Source of the DNA: Betaproteobacteria bacterium
GTDB taxonomy: Bacteria > Pseudomonadota > Gammaproteobacteria > Burkholderiales > Thiobacillaceae
Assembly: GCA_016234655.1 (NCBI GenBank)
Contig: JACRAU010000033.1
Coordinates: forward strand, 1 to 64,000
Length of the DNA stretch: 64,000 nucleotides
Direction of reading: 5' to 3'
The notes under the pieces were generated by a model. It did no database searches, was not told where the DNA came from, and saw only the letters and a program-made list of their open reading frames with translations. The first letter of the stretch is position 1. Each line of letters opens with the position of its first letter. Below are positions 47,321-61,908 of this stretch, piece after piece. The translations under genes were made by a program, and so were the position numbers.

Positions 47321-47857
47321 ATGGCCGAAGTCGTCACTATTGCACGCCCCTACGCCGAGGCCCTCGCACGCCTGGCCAAGGAGCAAAACACTTGGGCCGC
47401 CTGGTCCGACATGCTGGGCCTGGCCGCCGCCGTCGCGGCGGATGCACAGGTGGCGGCATTGGTCGCCAATCCGTCCGTGCCCGCCGAGCGCGCGGCCGAA
47501 CTGATCCTGGCGGTCTGTGGCGGCAAACTCAATGCAGAGGGTGTCAACACCGTCAAGGTGCTGGCCGAGAACAAGCGTCTTGCCGTGCTGCCGGAAATCG
47601 CCCGGCTGTTCGAGGAGATGCGCGCGGTCGCCGAAGGTGCGCTGGAAGCCAAGATCACCAGCGCCTTCCCGCTGAGCGATGCGCAAGTGACCGCCCTGGC
47701 CGACAAGCTGAGTGCAAAATATGGCCGCAAGGTCAGCACCACTCAGGAAGTGGATGCCAGCTTGATCGGCGGCGTCATGATTACGGTGGGCGACGAGGTG
47801 CTCGATGCATCGGTCCGCGCCAAGCTGGCCGAGATGGCCGTCACCCTGCAAGCTTGA
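47321..47857 (+). CDS. atpH: ATP synthase F1 subunit delta
   Basis: A 178-residue stator subunit joining the peripheral stalk to the top of F1. N-terminal helical domain [19 protein letters not shown]-like start, C-terminal strand [35 protein letters not shown] is the typical OSCP/delta ending. Position between atpF and atpA confirms the call. Confidence 0.96.
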   Translation: MAEVVTIARPYAEALARLAKEQNTWAAWSDMLGLAAAVAADAQVAALVANPSVPAERAAELILAVCGGKLNAEGVNTVKVLAENKRLAVLPEIARLFEEMRAVAEGALEAKITSAFPLSDAQVTALADKLSAKYGRKVSTTQEVDASLIGGVMITVGDEVLDASVRAKLAEMAVTLQA

Positions 47858-47879
47858 TCTGAAAGAATCTGGAGTCGAT

Positions 47880-49421
<1,542 letters not shown>

Positions 49422-49452
49422 GCCGGGACCTGAGTAGAGAGTCGAGAGCAAT

Positions 49453-50319
49453 ATGGCTGCCGGAAAAGAGATCCGCACCAAGATCAAGAGCGTCGAGAAC
49501 ACGCGCAAGATCACCAAGGCCATGGAGATGGTGGCCGCCTCCAAGATGCGCAAGGCACAAGAGCGCATGAAGGCGGCCCGTCCCTACGCCGAGAAGATCG
49601 CGCAGGTCATGGCGCACCTGAGCCTGTCGCATTCCGAGTACAAGCACCCGTTCTATGTCGCGCGCGACAAGGTCAAGCGCGTCGGCCTGATCGTGGTGTC
49701 GACCGACAAGGGCCTGTGCGGCGGCTTGAACACCAACGCCCTGCGCATGGTGCTGAACAAGCTGAAGGATTGGGAAGCGAAGGGCGTCGAAGTCGATGTG
49801 ACCGCCATCGGTAACAAGGGCATGGGTTTCATCCAGCGCCTGGGCGGCAACGTCGTGTCCGAGGCCACCGGCCTGGGCGACCGGCCGCACCTGGAAAAGC
49901 TGATCGGCCCGGTGAGCGTGATGTTGGAGGCCTACAAGGCCGGCAAGATCGATGCCTTGTATCTGGTCTACAGCCGCTTCATCAACACCATGAAGCAAGA
50001 GGCCCAGTTCACCCAGTTGCTGCCGCTGTCGGCCGAGGCCGCCGTGGAAAAGAGCACTGCGCACTGGGACTACATCTACGAGCCCGAGGCCAAGGGCGTC
50101 ATCGACGGCCTGATGATCCGCTACATCGAGGCGCTGATCTACCAGGCGGTCGCCGAGAACATGGCCTGCGAGCAGTCGGCGCGCATGGTCGCCATGAAGG
50201 CGGCATCGGACAACGCCAAGGACGTGATCGGCGAACTCAAGCTGGTCTACAACAAGACCCGCCAGGCGGCCATTACGAAAGAGCTGTCGGAGATCGTTTC
50301 CGGCGCGGCGGCGGTTTAA
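49453..50319 (+). CDS. atpG: ATP synthase F1 subunit gamma
   Basis: A 288-residue central rotor shaft. N-terminal coiled-coil [35 protein letters not shown] and C-terminal helix [37 protein letters not shown] are diagnostic. The middle Rossmann-like part includes [16 protein letters not shown]. Gene order alpha-gamma-beta is canonical. Confidence 0.97.
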   Translation: MAAGKEIRTKIKSVENTRKITKAMEMVAASKMRKAQERMKAARPYAEKIAQVMAHLSLSHSEYKHPFYVARDKVKRVGLIVVSTDKGLCGGLNTNALRMVLNKLKDWEAKGVEVDVTAIGNKGMGFIQRLGGNVVSEATGLGDRPHLEKLIGPVSVMLEAYKAGKIDALYLVYSRFINTMKQEAQFTQLLPLSAEAAVEKSTAHWDYIYEPEAKGVIDGLMIRYIEALIYQAVAENMACEQSARMVAMKAASDNAKDVIGELKLVYNKTRQAAITKELSEIVSGAAAV

Positions 50320-51726
<1,407 letters not shown>

Positions 51727-51803
51727 GGAGTGAGGAGTGAGGCGGAAATCGTACCGACTCGCGCGCCTCACGCCTTACACCTCGCGCCTTACAAGGATTT
51801 GAA

Positions 51804-52229
51804 ATGGCAATGACCGTACATGTCGACATCGTGAGCGCGGAGGCCGCCATCTACGCCGGCTCGGCGGAGTATGTGATCGTCCCCGCCGAAATGGGCGAGG
51901 TGGGCATCCACCCGCGCCATGCTCCGATGCTCAGCCGCATCAAGCCCGGCTCGGTGCGCATCAAGCGGCCGCAGGAAGACGGCGAAGACGTGATCTTCGT
52001 CTCCGGCGGCATCCTCGAGGTGCAACCGCACGTGGTTACCATCCTGTCCGACACCGCCGTGCGCGGCGCCGACCTGGATGAGGCCCGTGCGCAAGAGGCC
52101 AAGCAGCGCGCGGAAGAGGCGATGAATAATCGCACCTCCGCCATGGAATACGCCCAGGCCGAGGCCGAGTTGGCGGTCGCCATCGCCCAGTTGCAGACCA
52201 TCGAGAAGATGCGCCGGCTGAAGGCTTGA
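51804..52229 (+). CDS. atpC: ATP synthase F1 subunit epsilon
   Basis: A 141-residue rotor subunit that regulates ATP hydrolysis. The N-terminal beta-sandwich ([44 protein letters not shown]) and C-terminal helices ([33 protein letters not shown]) are typical. AAGGA precedes the ATG at 51804. A strong terminator 22 nt after the stop ends the operon. Confidence 0.96.
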   Translation: MAMTVHVDIVSAEAAIYAGSAEYVIVPAEMGEVGIHPRHAPMLSRIKPGSVRIKRPQEDGEDVIFVSGGILEVQPHVVTILSDTAVRGADLDEARAQEAKQRAEEAMNNRTSAMEYAQAEAELAVAIAQLQTIEKMRRLKA

Positions 52230-52250
52230 CGACGGCACCACGGCAATCAG

Positions 52251-52279
52251 AAAAAGGCAGCCCGACGGCTGCCTTTTTT
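52251..52279 (+). terminator. Rho-independent terminator of the atp operon
   Basis: Stem GGCAGCC-CGAC-GGCTGCC flanked by five A and six T residues, a textbook intrinsic terminator, 22 nt after atpC. Confidence 0.95.
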
Positions 52280-52361
52280 ATTGCCCATTGCCGCGCCGGC
52301 CGGGCGATTTGTTTATACTTCCAGGCCATACGCGCAGGGCTTGCGCCGCCATGAAATTCGA

Positions 52362-53729
52362 ATGAACAAACCGCTGAACGTCGTCATCCTCGCCGCTGGC
52401 AAGGGCACCCGGATGCACTCCGATCTGCCCAAGGTCCTGCACCCGCTGGCCGGCCGGCCCCTGATCGAGCACGTCATCGCCGCCGCCGACAGCCTGGCGC
52501 CGGAGCGCATCTGCGTAGTCTATGGCCATGGCGGCGATGTCTTGCCGCAGGCGGTCGGCCGCGACGACCTGGCCTGGGTGAAACAAGAACCGCAACTCGG
52601 CACCGGCCACGCCGTGCAGCAGACGGTGTCGCGCTTGAACCCCGATGCGGTGGCCTTGATCCTCTACGGCGACGTGCCGCTGATCCGTTCGGAGACCTTG
52701 CAGGAACTGGTCTTGCTCGCGCGTGAAGACGCCCTGGCCCTGCTCACCGTCAGCCTGGCCAATCCCACGGGCTACGGCCGCATCGTGCGCAACGCGCAAG
52801 GCGGCGTCGAGCGCATCGTCGAACACAAGGATGCGACGCCGGAAGAGCTGACCCTCCACGAGGTCAACACCGGCATCATGGCGCTGCCGGTCAAGCGCCT
52901 GAGCGCCTGGCTCGCCCGGCTGTCCAACGACAACGCCCAAGGCGAGTATTACCTGACCGACATCATCGCGATGGCGGCGGCCGAACGGGTGCGCGTGCTG
53001 CCCTGCCACCCCGGCGCGGTGTGGGAGGTGCTCGGCGTCAACAGCCGCATGCAATTGGCCGAGCTGGAGCGCGCGCATCAACACAATCTGGCCGAGGCCT
53101 TGTTGCACCGGGGCGTGACCTTGATCGACCCGAAGCGGCTGGATATCCGCGGCGAGCTGGCCTGCGGCCGCGACGTGCTGATCGACGTCAACTGCGTGTT
53201 CGAGGGCCGCGTCGACCTGGCCGACGGCGTGAAGATCGGCGCCAATTGCGTGCTGAAGAACGTCGAGGTCGCGGCCGGGGTCGAGATCCTGCCGTTCAGC
53301 CATATCGAGGGCGCGCGTATCGGCACCGGCAGCCGCATCGGCCCCTATTCGCGTATCCGCCCCGGCACCGAGCTGGCGGCCGAGACGCACATCGGCAACT
53401 TCGTCGAGATCAAGAACAGCCGGATCGGTTTCAATTCCAAGGTCAATCACCTGAGCTACGTCGGCGACGCCAGCGTGGGCAGCAAGGTCAACATCGGCGC
53501 CGGCACCATCACCGCCAACTACGACGGCGCCAACAAGCATCGCACCGAGATCGAAGATCGCGCCTCGATCGGCTCGAACTGCGTGCTGGTGGCGCCGGTC
53601 CGCATCGGCGCCGAGGCCACCATCGGCGCCGGCTCGGTGATCAACAAAGATGCGCCGGCCGGCGAATTGACCGTGGCGCGCGCGAAAGCGGTGACCGTGC
53701 CGGGGTGGAAGCGGCCCGTCAAGAAGTGA
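52362..53729 (+). CDS. glmU: Bifunctional GlcNAc-1-P uridyltransferase / glucosamine-1-P acetyltransferase
   Basis: A 455-residue enzyme making UDP-GlcNAc for peptidoglycan and LPS. N-terminal pyrophosphorylase: [25 protein letters not shown] and LYGDVPLI. The C-terminal left-handed beta-helix has hexapeptide repeats ([44 protein letters not shown]). ATG 52362 fits the family; the upstream track extension crosses the region between the atpC terminator and the start. glmS follows 145 bp downstream. Confidence 0.97.
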   Translation: MNKPLNVVILAAGKGTRMHSDLPKVLHPLAGRPLIEHVIAAADSLAPERICVVYGHGGDVLPQAVGRDDLAWVKQEPQLGTGHAVQQTVSRLNPDAVALILYGDVPLIRSETLQELVLLAREDALALLTVSLANPTGYGRIVRNAQGGVERIVEHKDATPEELTLHEVNTGIMALPVKRLSAWLARLSNDNAQGEYYLTDIIAMAAAERVRVLPCHPGAVWEVLGVNSRMQLAELERAHQHNLAEALLHRGVTLIDPKRLDIRGELACGRDVLIDVNCVFEGRVDLADGVKIGANCVLKNVEVAAGVEILPFSHIEGARIGTGSRIGPYSRIRPGTELAAETHIGNFVEIKNSRIGFNSKVNHLSYVGDASVGSKVNIGAGTITANYDGANKHRTEIEDRASIGSNCVLVAPVRIGAEATIGAGSVINKDAPAGELTVARAKAVTVPGWKRPVKK

Positions 53730-53874
53730 AGCGTGAGGAGTTGGGCGTGAGGCGCAAAAATGTATTGGATCGAAAGCGGGGCATGAAGATGCAAGCCAAG
53801 AATGCAAGCCGGGCAATGGGGGTTTTCCGCTCGCCGCTCGCCGCTCGCCGCTCGCCCAGCGCGGAGCGCTGATT

Positions 53875-55701
<1,827 letters not shown>

Positions 55702-55715
55702 ACGAAGGAGACAAC

Positions 55716-56477
55716 ATGGCAGTCGTTGCAGTCTTCAACCAGAAGGGCGGGGTCGGCAAGACCACCACCACCCTGAACGTGGCCGCCGCCCTGATGTTGC
55801 TGGAACGCCAGCCCATCCTGATCGACCTCGATCCGCAGGCGCACCTCAGCCTGGCCCTGGGGGTCAAGAGCCTGCATGGCGATGCCTGCGTGTCGGCCTT
55901 CTTCCTGCGCGACAAGCCGCTGGCCAGCCTGGTGCGGACCTTGCCCAACGGCCTACGCCTGATCCCCGGCCACCCCGACCTGTCCAAGGTCGATTCCATG
56001 CTCGGCGGCGTCAAGGGCGTGGCCGCCAGATTGAAAAACGGCCTGAGCGAGTTGGTCGGCGCCAACAGTCCGGTGCTGATGGATTGCGCGCCGTCGCTGT
56101 CGGTGTTGACCTTGAACGCGTTGTTCGCCTCCGACCGGGTGCTGATCCCGGTCACCTCCGATTACCTGGCCATGCAGGGCCTGCACCGCACCGAGATCGC
56201 CTTGCGCGTGCTGGAAAAACCGCTAGGCCGGCCGATCGAGCGGCGCATGGTGGTCACCCGCTATGCCGAGGACAAGCCGCAATGCCGCGACGCCCTGGCC
56301 ACCCTGAAGCAACGCTACGCGAGCGAGCTGGCCGAGGCCAAGATCGCCGACGACCTGGCCCTGGCCGAGAGCCCCGCCCACGGCATGGACATCTTCGCCT
56401 ATGCCGCCGATTCCACCGGCGCGCACGATTATCGGGTGCTGACCATGGAACTGCTGTCCAAGGGCTTCTTCAAGTAA
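55716..56477 (+). CDS. Second ParA-family ATPase (orphan)
   Basis: A 253-residue deviant-Walker ATPase distinct from ParA at 43.6 kb. Motifs: FNQKGGVGKTTTTLNVAAALM, ILIDLDPQAHLSLALG, and VLMDCAPSLSVLTLNALFASD. It begins 14 nt after glmS and has no ParB-like partner; the MFS gene converges from the other side. Orphan ParA-like proteins position chromosomes, plasmids, or cargo such as chemotaxis arrays. Its cargo is not evident here. Confidence 0.9.
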   Translation: MAVVAVFNQKGGVGKTTTTLNVAAALMLLERQPILIDLDPQAHLSLALGVKSLHGDACVSAFFLRDKPLASLVRTLPNGLRLIPGHPDLSKVDSMLGGVKGVAARLKNGLSELVGANSPVLMDCAPSLSVLTLNALFASDRVLIPVTSDYLAMQGLHRTEIALRVLEKPLGRPIERRMVVTRYAEDKPQCRDALATLKQRYASELAEAKIADDLALAESPAHGMDIFAYAADSTGAHDYRVLTMELLSKGFFK

Positions 56478-56488
56478 GGCCGGCGCGC

Positions 56489-57982
56489 CTAGCGGTGCGC
56501 GCCTATGCCGGCGATCGTCCGGCGCATCCACCACACCATGGCCAGGCCGGGTAAGGCGGCCAGGGTCGAGAACACGAAGAACATCGGCCAGCCTATGGCT
56601 TCCGACAATACGCCCGACAGCGGGCTGACATAGATGCGGCCCACCGCCGCCAGGGCCGAGAGCAGGGCGTAGTGGGTGGCGCTGAAGCGGTGATTGCACA
56701 TGCCCATCAACAGCGCGACGAAGGCGGCGGTGCCCATGCCGCTGGCGACGTTCTCGAAGGCGATGGCGGCCATCAACAGGCCGTCGATCTCGCTGGCTTT
56801 GTCCAAGGCCACGAAGCCCAAATCGAACGGCGGCAACATGAAGCTGCCCCAGGCCCCCTTGCCCGATACCGCCAATAGCCAGAACCCCAGGTTGGACACC
56901 AGTTGCAGCACGCCGAAGGCCAACAGAGCCTGATACAGGTTGATTCGCAGCATCAGCGCGCCGGCGGCCAGGGCGCCGAAGATGGTCAGCCAAATGCCGA
57001 TCACCTTGTTGACGATGCCGACCTCGGATTGCAGGAAGCCCATGCCCTTGATCAGGAAGGGCGTGGTCAGGGTGCCGGCAAAGGCATCGCCCAGCTTGTA
57101 CAGCACGATCAAGAACAGCAAGGCCCAGGCATTCTGTTGCGAGAAATAACTGTCGAGCGAGCGGTTCAAGGTTTCGAAACCCACCCGGCGCGCGGCCCAC
57201 CAGGCCAGGGGCAGCGCGCCGGCGATGCCGGCCAGGATGAACAGCAACTGGATCCACTTGTTCGGGTCCTGTGGGTCGAGGCCGATCAGCGTGAGCAGGC
57301 CGCGGGCGAGGAACCAGCCGACGATCACGCCAACAATCATCGCGCCAAAGCCGGCGAGCTCCTCCTTCGGGTCGGAGGCGAGCGGCTTGGATGCGCTGTT
57401 GACCCGAGGCAGGGTGAGCAGCGACACGCCGGCCGCGGCCAGCATGATGCCGGCCATCACCATATAGACCCGCGACCAGCTGCCCCATTGCTCGGCCCAG
57501 ATCAGCGCGACGCCGCCGGCCAGGATCATCGCCAGCCGATAGCCGAACACCGACAGCGAGCCGCCCAGGCCGCGCTCGCGCGGGTCAAGCACGTCGGTAC
57601 GGTAGGCGTCGATCACCACGTCCTGCGAGGCGGAGAGGAAGGCGATGCACAATGCGGCCAGCGCGAACAGGCCGGGCGCGCCGCTCGGCGACAGCCCGGC
57701 CATCCAGGCCAGCGCGGCGGCCAGACCCACCTGGCTCAGCACCAGCCAGCCGCGCCGCCGGCCCAGGAGCGGCGGCTCGAAGCGGTCCATCAGCGGCGCC
57801 CAGAGGAACTTGAAGGTGTAAGGCACGCCGACCAGGCCGAGGAAGCCGATGGTCGCGATGTCCACCCCGTCGACCGACAGCCAGGCCTGCATCGCCTGGC
57901 CGGTCAGCGACAGCGGCAGGCCGGAGGCGAAGCCGAGAAAGAGGACGGCGGCGAGGCGGTGGAAGGCGGTCAGGCGGTTCAT
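56489..57982 (-). CDS. AmpG-type MFS permease
   Basis: A 497-residue membrane protein with about 14 segments. FLGFASGLPLSLTGQAMQAWL, GLVGVPYTFKFLWAPLMDRF, and SASQDVVIDAYRTDVL are diagnostic of the AmpG group, which imports anhydro-muropeptides for cell-wall recycling. The region is typical of the family in length. It converges with the ParA-like gene (11 nt between stops). With glmU and glmS nearby the area has a cell-wall precursor theme, but co-regulation is not shown. Confidence 0.88.
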   Translation of the reverse strand: MNRLTAFHRLAAVLFLGFASGLPLSLTGQAMQAWLSVDGVDIATIGFLGLVGVPYTFKFLWAPLMDRFEPPLLGRRRGWLVLSQVGLAAALAWMAGLSPSGAPGLFALAALCIAFLSASQDVVIDAYRTDVLDPRERGLGGSLSVFGYRLAMILAGGVALIWAEQWGSWSRVYMVMAGIMLAAAGVSLLTLPRVNSASKPLASDPKEELAGFGAMIVGVIVGWFLARGLLTLIGLDPQDPNKWIQLLFILAGIAGALPLAWWAARRVGFETLNRSLDSYFSQQNAWALLFLIVLYKLGDAFAGTLTTPFLIKGMGFLQSEVGIVNKVIGIWLTIFGALAAGALMLRINLYQALLAFGVLQLVSNLGFWLLAVSGKGAWGSFMLPPFDLGFVALDKASEIDGLLMAAIAFENVASGMGTAAFVALLMGMCNHRFSATHYALLSALAAVGRIYVSPLSGVLSEAIGWPMFFVFSTLAALPGLAMVWWMRRTIAGIGAHR

Positions 57983-58147
57983 ATTTCGTCCACGGGTGGG
58001 ATGGCGGGGCCTAACCCAGGTTGGGCACCGGTTAGCTTTGCTAACTGGCTGTTAATAAAGGGCCAGACATAACACACTGATATAAATGAATAATTTTCCA
58101 TCTTTACTTGCTGAGAGACAGATTTTGGCGGATTGCTAATTGGGTGT

Positions 58148-58312
58148 TTATTCCTGCCTGGATCGCAAGGCATAGCGCCTGCTGTTGCTATGTCCGTCGG
58201 CATCCAAGAAGGCCTTCTCACCTGTGGACCAGCTTCTCAAATAGCGGGAAACCTCGACTTTGGCCGACTGCGATTCGCCCAAACCGAGTAACTCTCGATA
58301 CTCCTTGGCCAT
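58148..58312 (-). CDS. Small unknown protein after the AlbA_2 gene
   Basis: A 54-codon ORF not in the track. Translation begins MAKEYRELLGLGESQSAKVE and ends RRYALRSRQE. It starts 3 nt after the upstream AlbA_2-gene stop, which suggests a co-transcribed real gene. It is charged and probably soluble; no family is recognised. The same base composition as the AlbA_2 gene supports common origin. Confidence 0.5.
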   Translation of the reverse strand: MAKEYRELLGLGESQSAKVEVSRYLRSWSTGEKAFLDADGHSNSRRYALRSRQE

Positions 58313-58315
58313 GAT

Positions 58316-60316
58316 CTATGCCCCGCCTTCGGAAGTGGGGGGCAAAGAGCTTGTGGTGCAGTAGGCTTGCCTCTCATGAGTTGGCGTTGTCGGAAAAGCC
58401 AAGCTCAATGAGCGTGTGCGGACCATCCTGCTCAGGTATCCATTGCGCAAGGACTCAGGGCGGCGATTTACCAGCTCTGCCAAACATTGCAGCGTTAGAT
58501 AGTGTCCCTTGCAGATATCTAGCAATACCCTTTCTAGAACCTCCCGCTCCACCTTCTTTTTATCGCGCGGCACGCGAGCCAGTGCTTCCAGAGCGGCTCT
58601 TAGCGCCGGGTCAAGGAGGCCCAAGTCGTTAATGACCGGCAGAGGAAGCTGCTCGCTCAACAGGCAACCCTGGGCATCCCTTAGGTGGGGGAAAACTTGG
58701 GAGCTGGCCGGCAAAACTGGGGAGCTAGCCCCCAAATCTGGGGAGCTGGGAATCAAATCTTGGCGGGGTAGCAAACTTGCTAAGGGCGGTCCAAATACAT
58801 CCTCAGGAGTAGGTAGTGCCATCCCCGGTAAGTGATAGATGGCTCCCCGACCACCGGTGGACTCGAGCATTCCCATCTGGGTCAAATGCTGCAAGGTCCG
58901 GGAAATATCTACCGGGTGGGCACTCGATACGGCACACAAGCGGGCATGATTGACAGTCCCCTCGCTAGCCGCAAGTGCCAATGCCACGCGCTCCTCGTAG
59001 GGCATAGGGTCAAAGTCGCCTCCGAAGCGAGCCCTTAAACCCTGGATGACTTGCTCAGGGAACAAATCGATCATTCGGAGTTCAAGCAAGGTTTGGTTGT
59101 AGGGAGTGGTGCTCTCATAAAGCTTGGGGGGATTCCAGTGTTGGGCTTTCCAGCCCTGAAGAATCCTCGGTATGCCTGTGCCGGCTTGTTCACCGACGCC
59201 CACCAGGCGAAACATCTTGTGTAATGTGCGATTACGACAATCGGGCTCACCCCCTTGCAGGGCAACTTCTACAGGGATTCGCATCAACCCCGGATTGCGA
59301 AAGCCGAACATATCCGGCCGTTTGACTACTAATACAGAAGCTCTGTCGGTGTAATCCGCATGCACCAGTACATTGGCCAAGGCCTCGCGAAGAGCGACGT
59401 GTACTGGTGTTTCGTCCTGCCGTTCTCCCTTTTCGAGTTGAAAGGGCACTTTCAGATCGGCGGTGAGCTTGAGATAGACCTTGCGGTAGAAGTCGTAGAG
59501 ATTGCCCGACCATTTACCGTCTAATGTTAGGCGGTCAATCCAGCGCCGTTCTGTTTTTGCCTCGGGGCGCTCCTGGTAATCCAACATGTAATGAGGCAGT
59601 GCCTCCTGAATGGTCACCATTTGTCCGAACATCAGCAGTCCGGCTAAAGTCAATCCGGCCTCGTTTGTCTCGCGGTCACGTCGCCAGCCGCCGATCTGGC
59701 GCAAAAACTCTTGGTCGTCCAGAGAATTCCAAGGGTGGCCAGGGTCACGATTTGAAAAAACTTGACGATAGGCACGGAAGGTCTCGACATCCAGGTCGCC
59801 AATGCCATAACCCACAAGAATTCGGTCATCGCGGCTGTCCTCAACCTGTTCCGCCAGCATGCGTTTGACCTCTTCATCGGGCAACGTATGATCGCCCTCA
59901 TTAAAGCGGCGGTAGGTGTGGCCTGCGAGAGGGTTTAGCGTCAAGAATACCGGCCTCTGCTGTCGACTGGCACGAGGTATCTCAATCAGCAGCAGGGTTT
60001 TGCCTTCTAGCGTGAACTCTTGTACATCGGAATCCACGAGGAGATTGGCGCTCACCTTCTGACGGTTATTCAGGTTGTTGAATAGCTCGGTGCGGATTTT
60101 GTCAGGCGTTTGCACACCCTCTAAAACAAAGCCGCCATTCTTTTCACGTACGCCGAGTAGAACTACGCCGCCATTTGTGTTGGCAAAAGCACTGTAAGTG
60201 GGCCAAAAGTCATCTGGCAATGCACCCTTGCCATCGCGTCCTGCGGCAAGCTTGCATTCCAGTGCGACAGACTCACGGAGTAGCAACAGGTCTTCGAGTG
60301 TTTGTATGGCAATCAT
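58316..60316 (-). CDS. AlbA_2/Schlafen-type DNA-binding protein with ATPase-like domain
   Basis: A 666-residue protein. Residues about 10-130 form an AlbA_2 (Schlafen-like) domain: SVALECKLAAGRDGKGALPDDFWPTYSAFANTNGGVVLLGVRE. The middle (residues about 290-400) has a GHKL-like ATPase pattern, LREALANVLVHADYTDRASVLV and FGFRNPGLM, as in RecG-like putative transcriptional regulators. The C-terminal third has a winged-helix-like region. Family members act as regulators or in phage defence; here the role is unknown. Lower GC than neighbours indicates acquisition. Confidence 0.82.
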   Translation of the reverse strand: MIAIQTLEDLLLLRESVALECKLAAGRDGKGALPDDFWPTYSAFANTNGGVVLLGVREKNGGFVLEGVQTPDKIRTELFNNLNNRQKVSANLLVDSDVQEFTLEGKTLLLIEIPRASRQQRPVFLTLNPLAGHTYRRFNEGDHTLPDEEVKRMLAEQVEDSRDDRILVGYGIGDLDVETFRAYRQVFSNRDPGHPWNSLDDQEFLRQIGGWRRDRETNEAGLTLAGLLMFGQMVTIQEALPHYMLDYQERPEAKTERRWIDRLTLDGKWSGNLYDFYRKVYLKLTADLKVPFQLEKGERQDETPVHVALREALANVLVHADYTDRASVLVVKRPDMFGFRNPGLMRIPVEVALQGGEPDCRNRTLHKMFRLVGVGEQAGTGIPRILQGWKAQHWNPPKLYESTTPYNQTLLELRMIDLFPEQVIQGLRARFGGDFDPMPYEERVALALAASEGTVNHARLCAVSSAHPVDISRTLQHLTQMGMLESTGGRGAIYHLPGMALPTPEDVFGPPLASLLPRQDLIPSSPDLGASSPVLPASSQVFPHLRDAQGCLLSEQLPLPVINDLGLLDPALRAALEALARVPRDKKKVEREVLERVLLDICKGHYLTLQCLAELVNRRPESLRNGYLSRMVRTRSLSLAFPTTPTHERQAYCTTSSLPPTSEGGA

Positions 60317-60373
60317 TTGAAAAGAAATGCCGTATCTGTTAAGTAATCCGATTATCCCTCGAATAACCTCGCC

Positions 60374-61153
60374 TTACAGGGTGGCATCGTAGTCCACGAT
60401 CAACGGCGCATGGTCGCTGAAGCGTTCGGCCTTGTACACCGAGCCGGCCTGCGCCTTGGCCGCGATGCCCGGCGTGGCGATCTGGTAGTCGATGCGCCAG
60501 CCGACGTTCTTGGCCCAGGCCTGGCCGCGGTTGCTCCACCAGGTGTAGGCCTCGCCCTCGTGTTCCGGGTAGAGGTGGCGGTAGGTGTCGACGTAGCCGA
60601 GCTGATCGAACAGCGCCGTCATCCAGGCCCGTTCCTCGGGCAGGAAACCGGAGTTCTTCAGGTTGCCCTTCCAGTTCTTCAGGTCGATCTCGCGGTGGGC
60701 GATGTTCCAATCGCCGCAGACGATGACCTCGCGGCCGGATTGTCGCAGTTTTTCCAGGTGCGGCCAGAAGCGGTCCATGAAGCTGAACTTCATTGCCTGG
60801 CGCTCCTCCGAACTGGAACCCGAAGGCAGGTAGACCGAGACGATGGAAGTATTGCCGAACCGCGCTTCGATGTAGCGGCCTTCCATGTCGATATCGGCGA
60901 TGTCCAGGCCTTCGATGATTTCATCCGGTTGGCGCTTGCAGTAGAGGCCGACCCCGCTGTAGCCCTTCTTCTCGGCGTAGTGGAAATAGCCGAAATAGCC
61001 CTCGGGGTTGAGCATATGCCTGGTCATGTCGCCGACCTGGGCCTTGAGCTCTTGCAGACAGATCACGTCGGCGTCTTGTCGGGGCAGCCAGTCGAAAAAG
61101 CCCTTGCGGCCGGCGGAGCGGATGCCGTTCAAATTGGCGGTTACAATTCGCAT
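60374..61153 (-). CDS. xth: Exodeoxyribonuclease III
   Basis: A 259-residue AP endonuclease and 3'-5' exonuclease of the ExoIII/APE1 family for base-excision repair. Motifs in order: MRIVTANLNGIRSAGRKGFFDWL, ICLQELKAQ, KKGYSGVGLYCK, VCGDWNIAHREIDLKN, RIDYQIATPG, and SDHAPLIVDYD with the catalytic His. ATG 61153 is the standard start; the track ORF adds a 17-residue extension through the palindromic repeat. Divergent from pyrE. Confidence 0.95.
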   Translation of the reverse strand: MRIVTANLNGIRSAGRKGFFDWLPRQDADVICLQELKAQVGDMTRHMLNPEGYFGYFHYAEKKGYSGVGLYCKRQPDEIIEGLDIADIDMEGRYIEARFGNTSIVSVYLPSGSSSEERQAMKFSFMDRFWPHLEKLRQSGREVIVCGDWNIAHREIDLKNWKGNLKNSGFLPEERAWMTALFDQLGYVDTYRHLYPEHEGEAYTWWSNRGQAWAKNVGWRIDYQIATPGIAAKAQAGSVYKAERFSDHAPLIVDYDATL

Positions 61154-61170
61154 ATTGTCGATTCTATTTA

Positions 61171-61231
61171 ATCCGCAGATGACGCAGATTTTTCTGTTGT
61201 TCATCTGTGTAAATCTGCGTCATCTGCGGAT
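61171..61231. repeat. Perfect inverted repeat between xth and pyrE
   Basis: Two 21-bp arms (first ATCCGCAGATGACGCAGATTT at 61171-61191, its exact reverse complement at 61211-61231) around a 19-nt spacer. The arm sequence resembles short palindromic repeats of the TCTGCGTNATCTGCGGAT type dispersed in many proteobacteria. It occupies most of the divergent intergenic gap. Confidence 0.9.
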
Positions 61232-61251
61232 ACGGTTCTTAAGGTTTTGCC

Positions 61252-61893
61252 ATGCAGGATTACAAAAAGGATTTCATCGAATTCGCCATCGCGCAGCAGG
61301 TGCTGCTGTTCGGCGAGTTCAAGACCAAGGCCGGGCGCCTGAGCCCGTATTTCTTCAATGCCGGCCTGTTCAACGACGGCGTGGCGCTGAAGCGTCTCGG
61401 CGAATTCTACGCGAAAGCCATCCTCGATTCCGGCGTTGCCTTCGACGGCCTGTTCGGCCCGGCCTACAAGGGCATTCCGCTGGTCGCCACCATCGTCGTG
61501 GCGATGGCCGACTTGGGCCGCAACGTGCCGTTCAGCTTCAACCGCAAGGAGGCCAAGGACCACGGCGAGGGCGGCAGCATCGTCGGCGCGAAACTGCAGG
61601 GGCGGATGCTGATCGTCGACGACGTGATCTCGGCCGGCACCTCGGTGCGCGAATCGGTGCAGCTGATCCAGGCGGCCGGCGCCACGCCCTGCGGCGTCGC
61701 CATTGCGCTCGACCGCATGGAGCGCGGTCAGGGCGAGTTGTCGGCGGTGCAGGAGGTCGAGCGGCAACACGGCCTGCCGGTGATCAGCATCGTCAATCTG
61801 GACGACTTGACGAGCTATTTGATCGACAAGCCGGAGTGGCAGGGTACCTTGGCGGCGATCGAGGACTATCGGGCGCGCTACGGCGTGCGCTGA
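61252..61893 (+). CDS. pyrE: Orotate phosphoribosyltransferase
   Basis: A 213-residue pyrimidine-biosynthesis enzyme joining orotate and PRPP to make OMP. The start [40 protein letters not shown] is characteristic, and the PRPP loop is [14 protein letters not shown] (near residue 121). [10 protein letters not shown] and [12 protein letters not shown] supply further active-site residues. Standard length. Divergent from xth; ends 15 nt before the convergent response-regulator gene. Confidence 0.97.
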   Translation: MQDYKKDFIEFAIAQQVLLFGEFKTKAGRLSPYFFNAGLFNDGVALKRLGEFYAKAILDSGVAFDGLFGPAYKGIPLVATIVVAMADLGRNVPFSFNRKEAKDHGEGGSIVGAKLQGRMLIVDDVISAGTSVRESVQLIQAAGATPCGVAIALDRMERGQGELSAVQEVERQHGLPVISIVNLDDLTSYLIDKPEWQGTLAAIEDYRARYGVR

Positions 61894-61908
61894 TGCACGG
61901 AGCCGGCC

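Noticed and set aside
53730-53874. Tandem CGCTCGC units as a CRISPR or glmS ribozyme
   Set aside because: Units are 7 bp with no spacers, and no ribozyme core was recognised; treated as a simple repeat.
57979-58221. 80-aa minus-strand ORF after ampG
   Set aside because: Overlaps the better-supported 54-codon ORF in another frame and looks non-coding (MRRPSWMPTDIATAG...).
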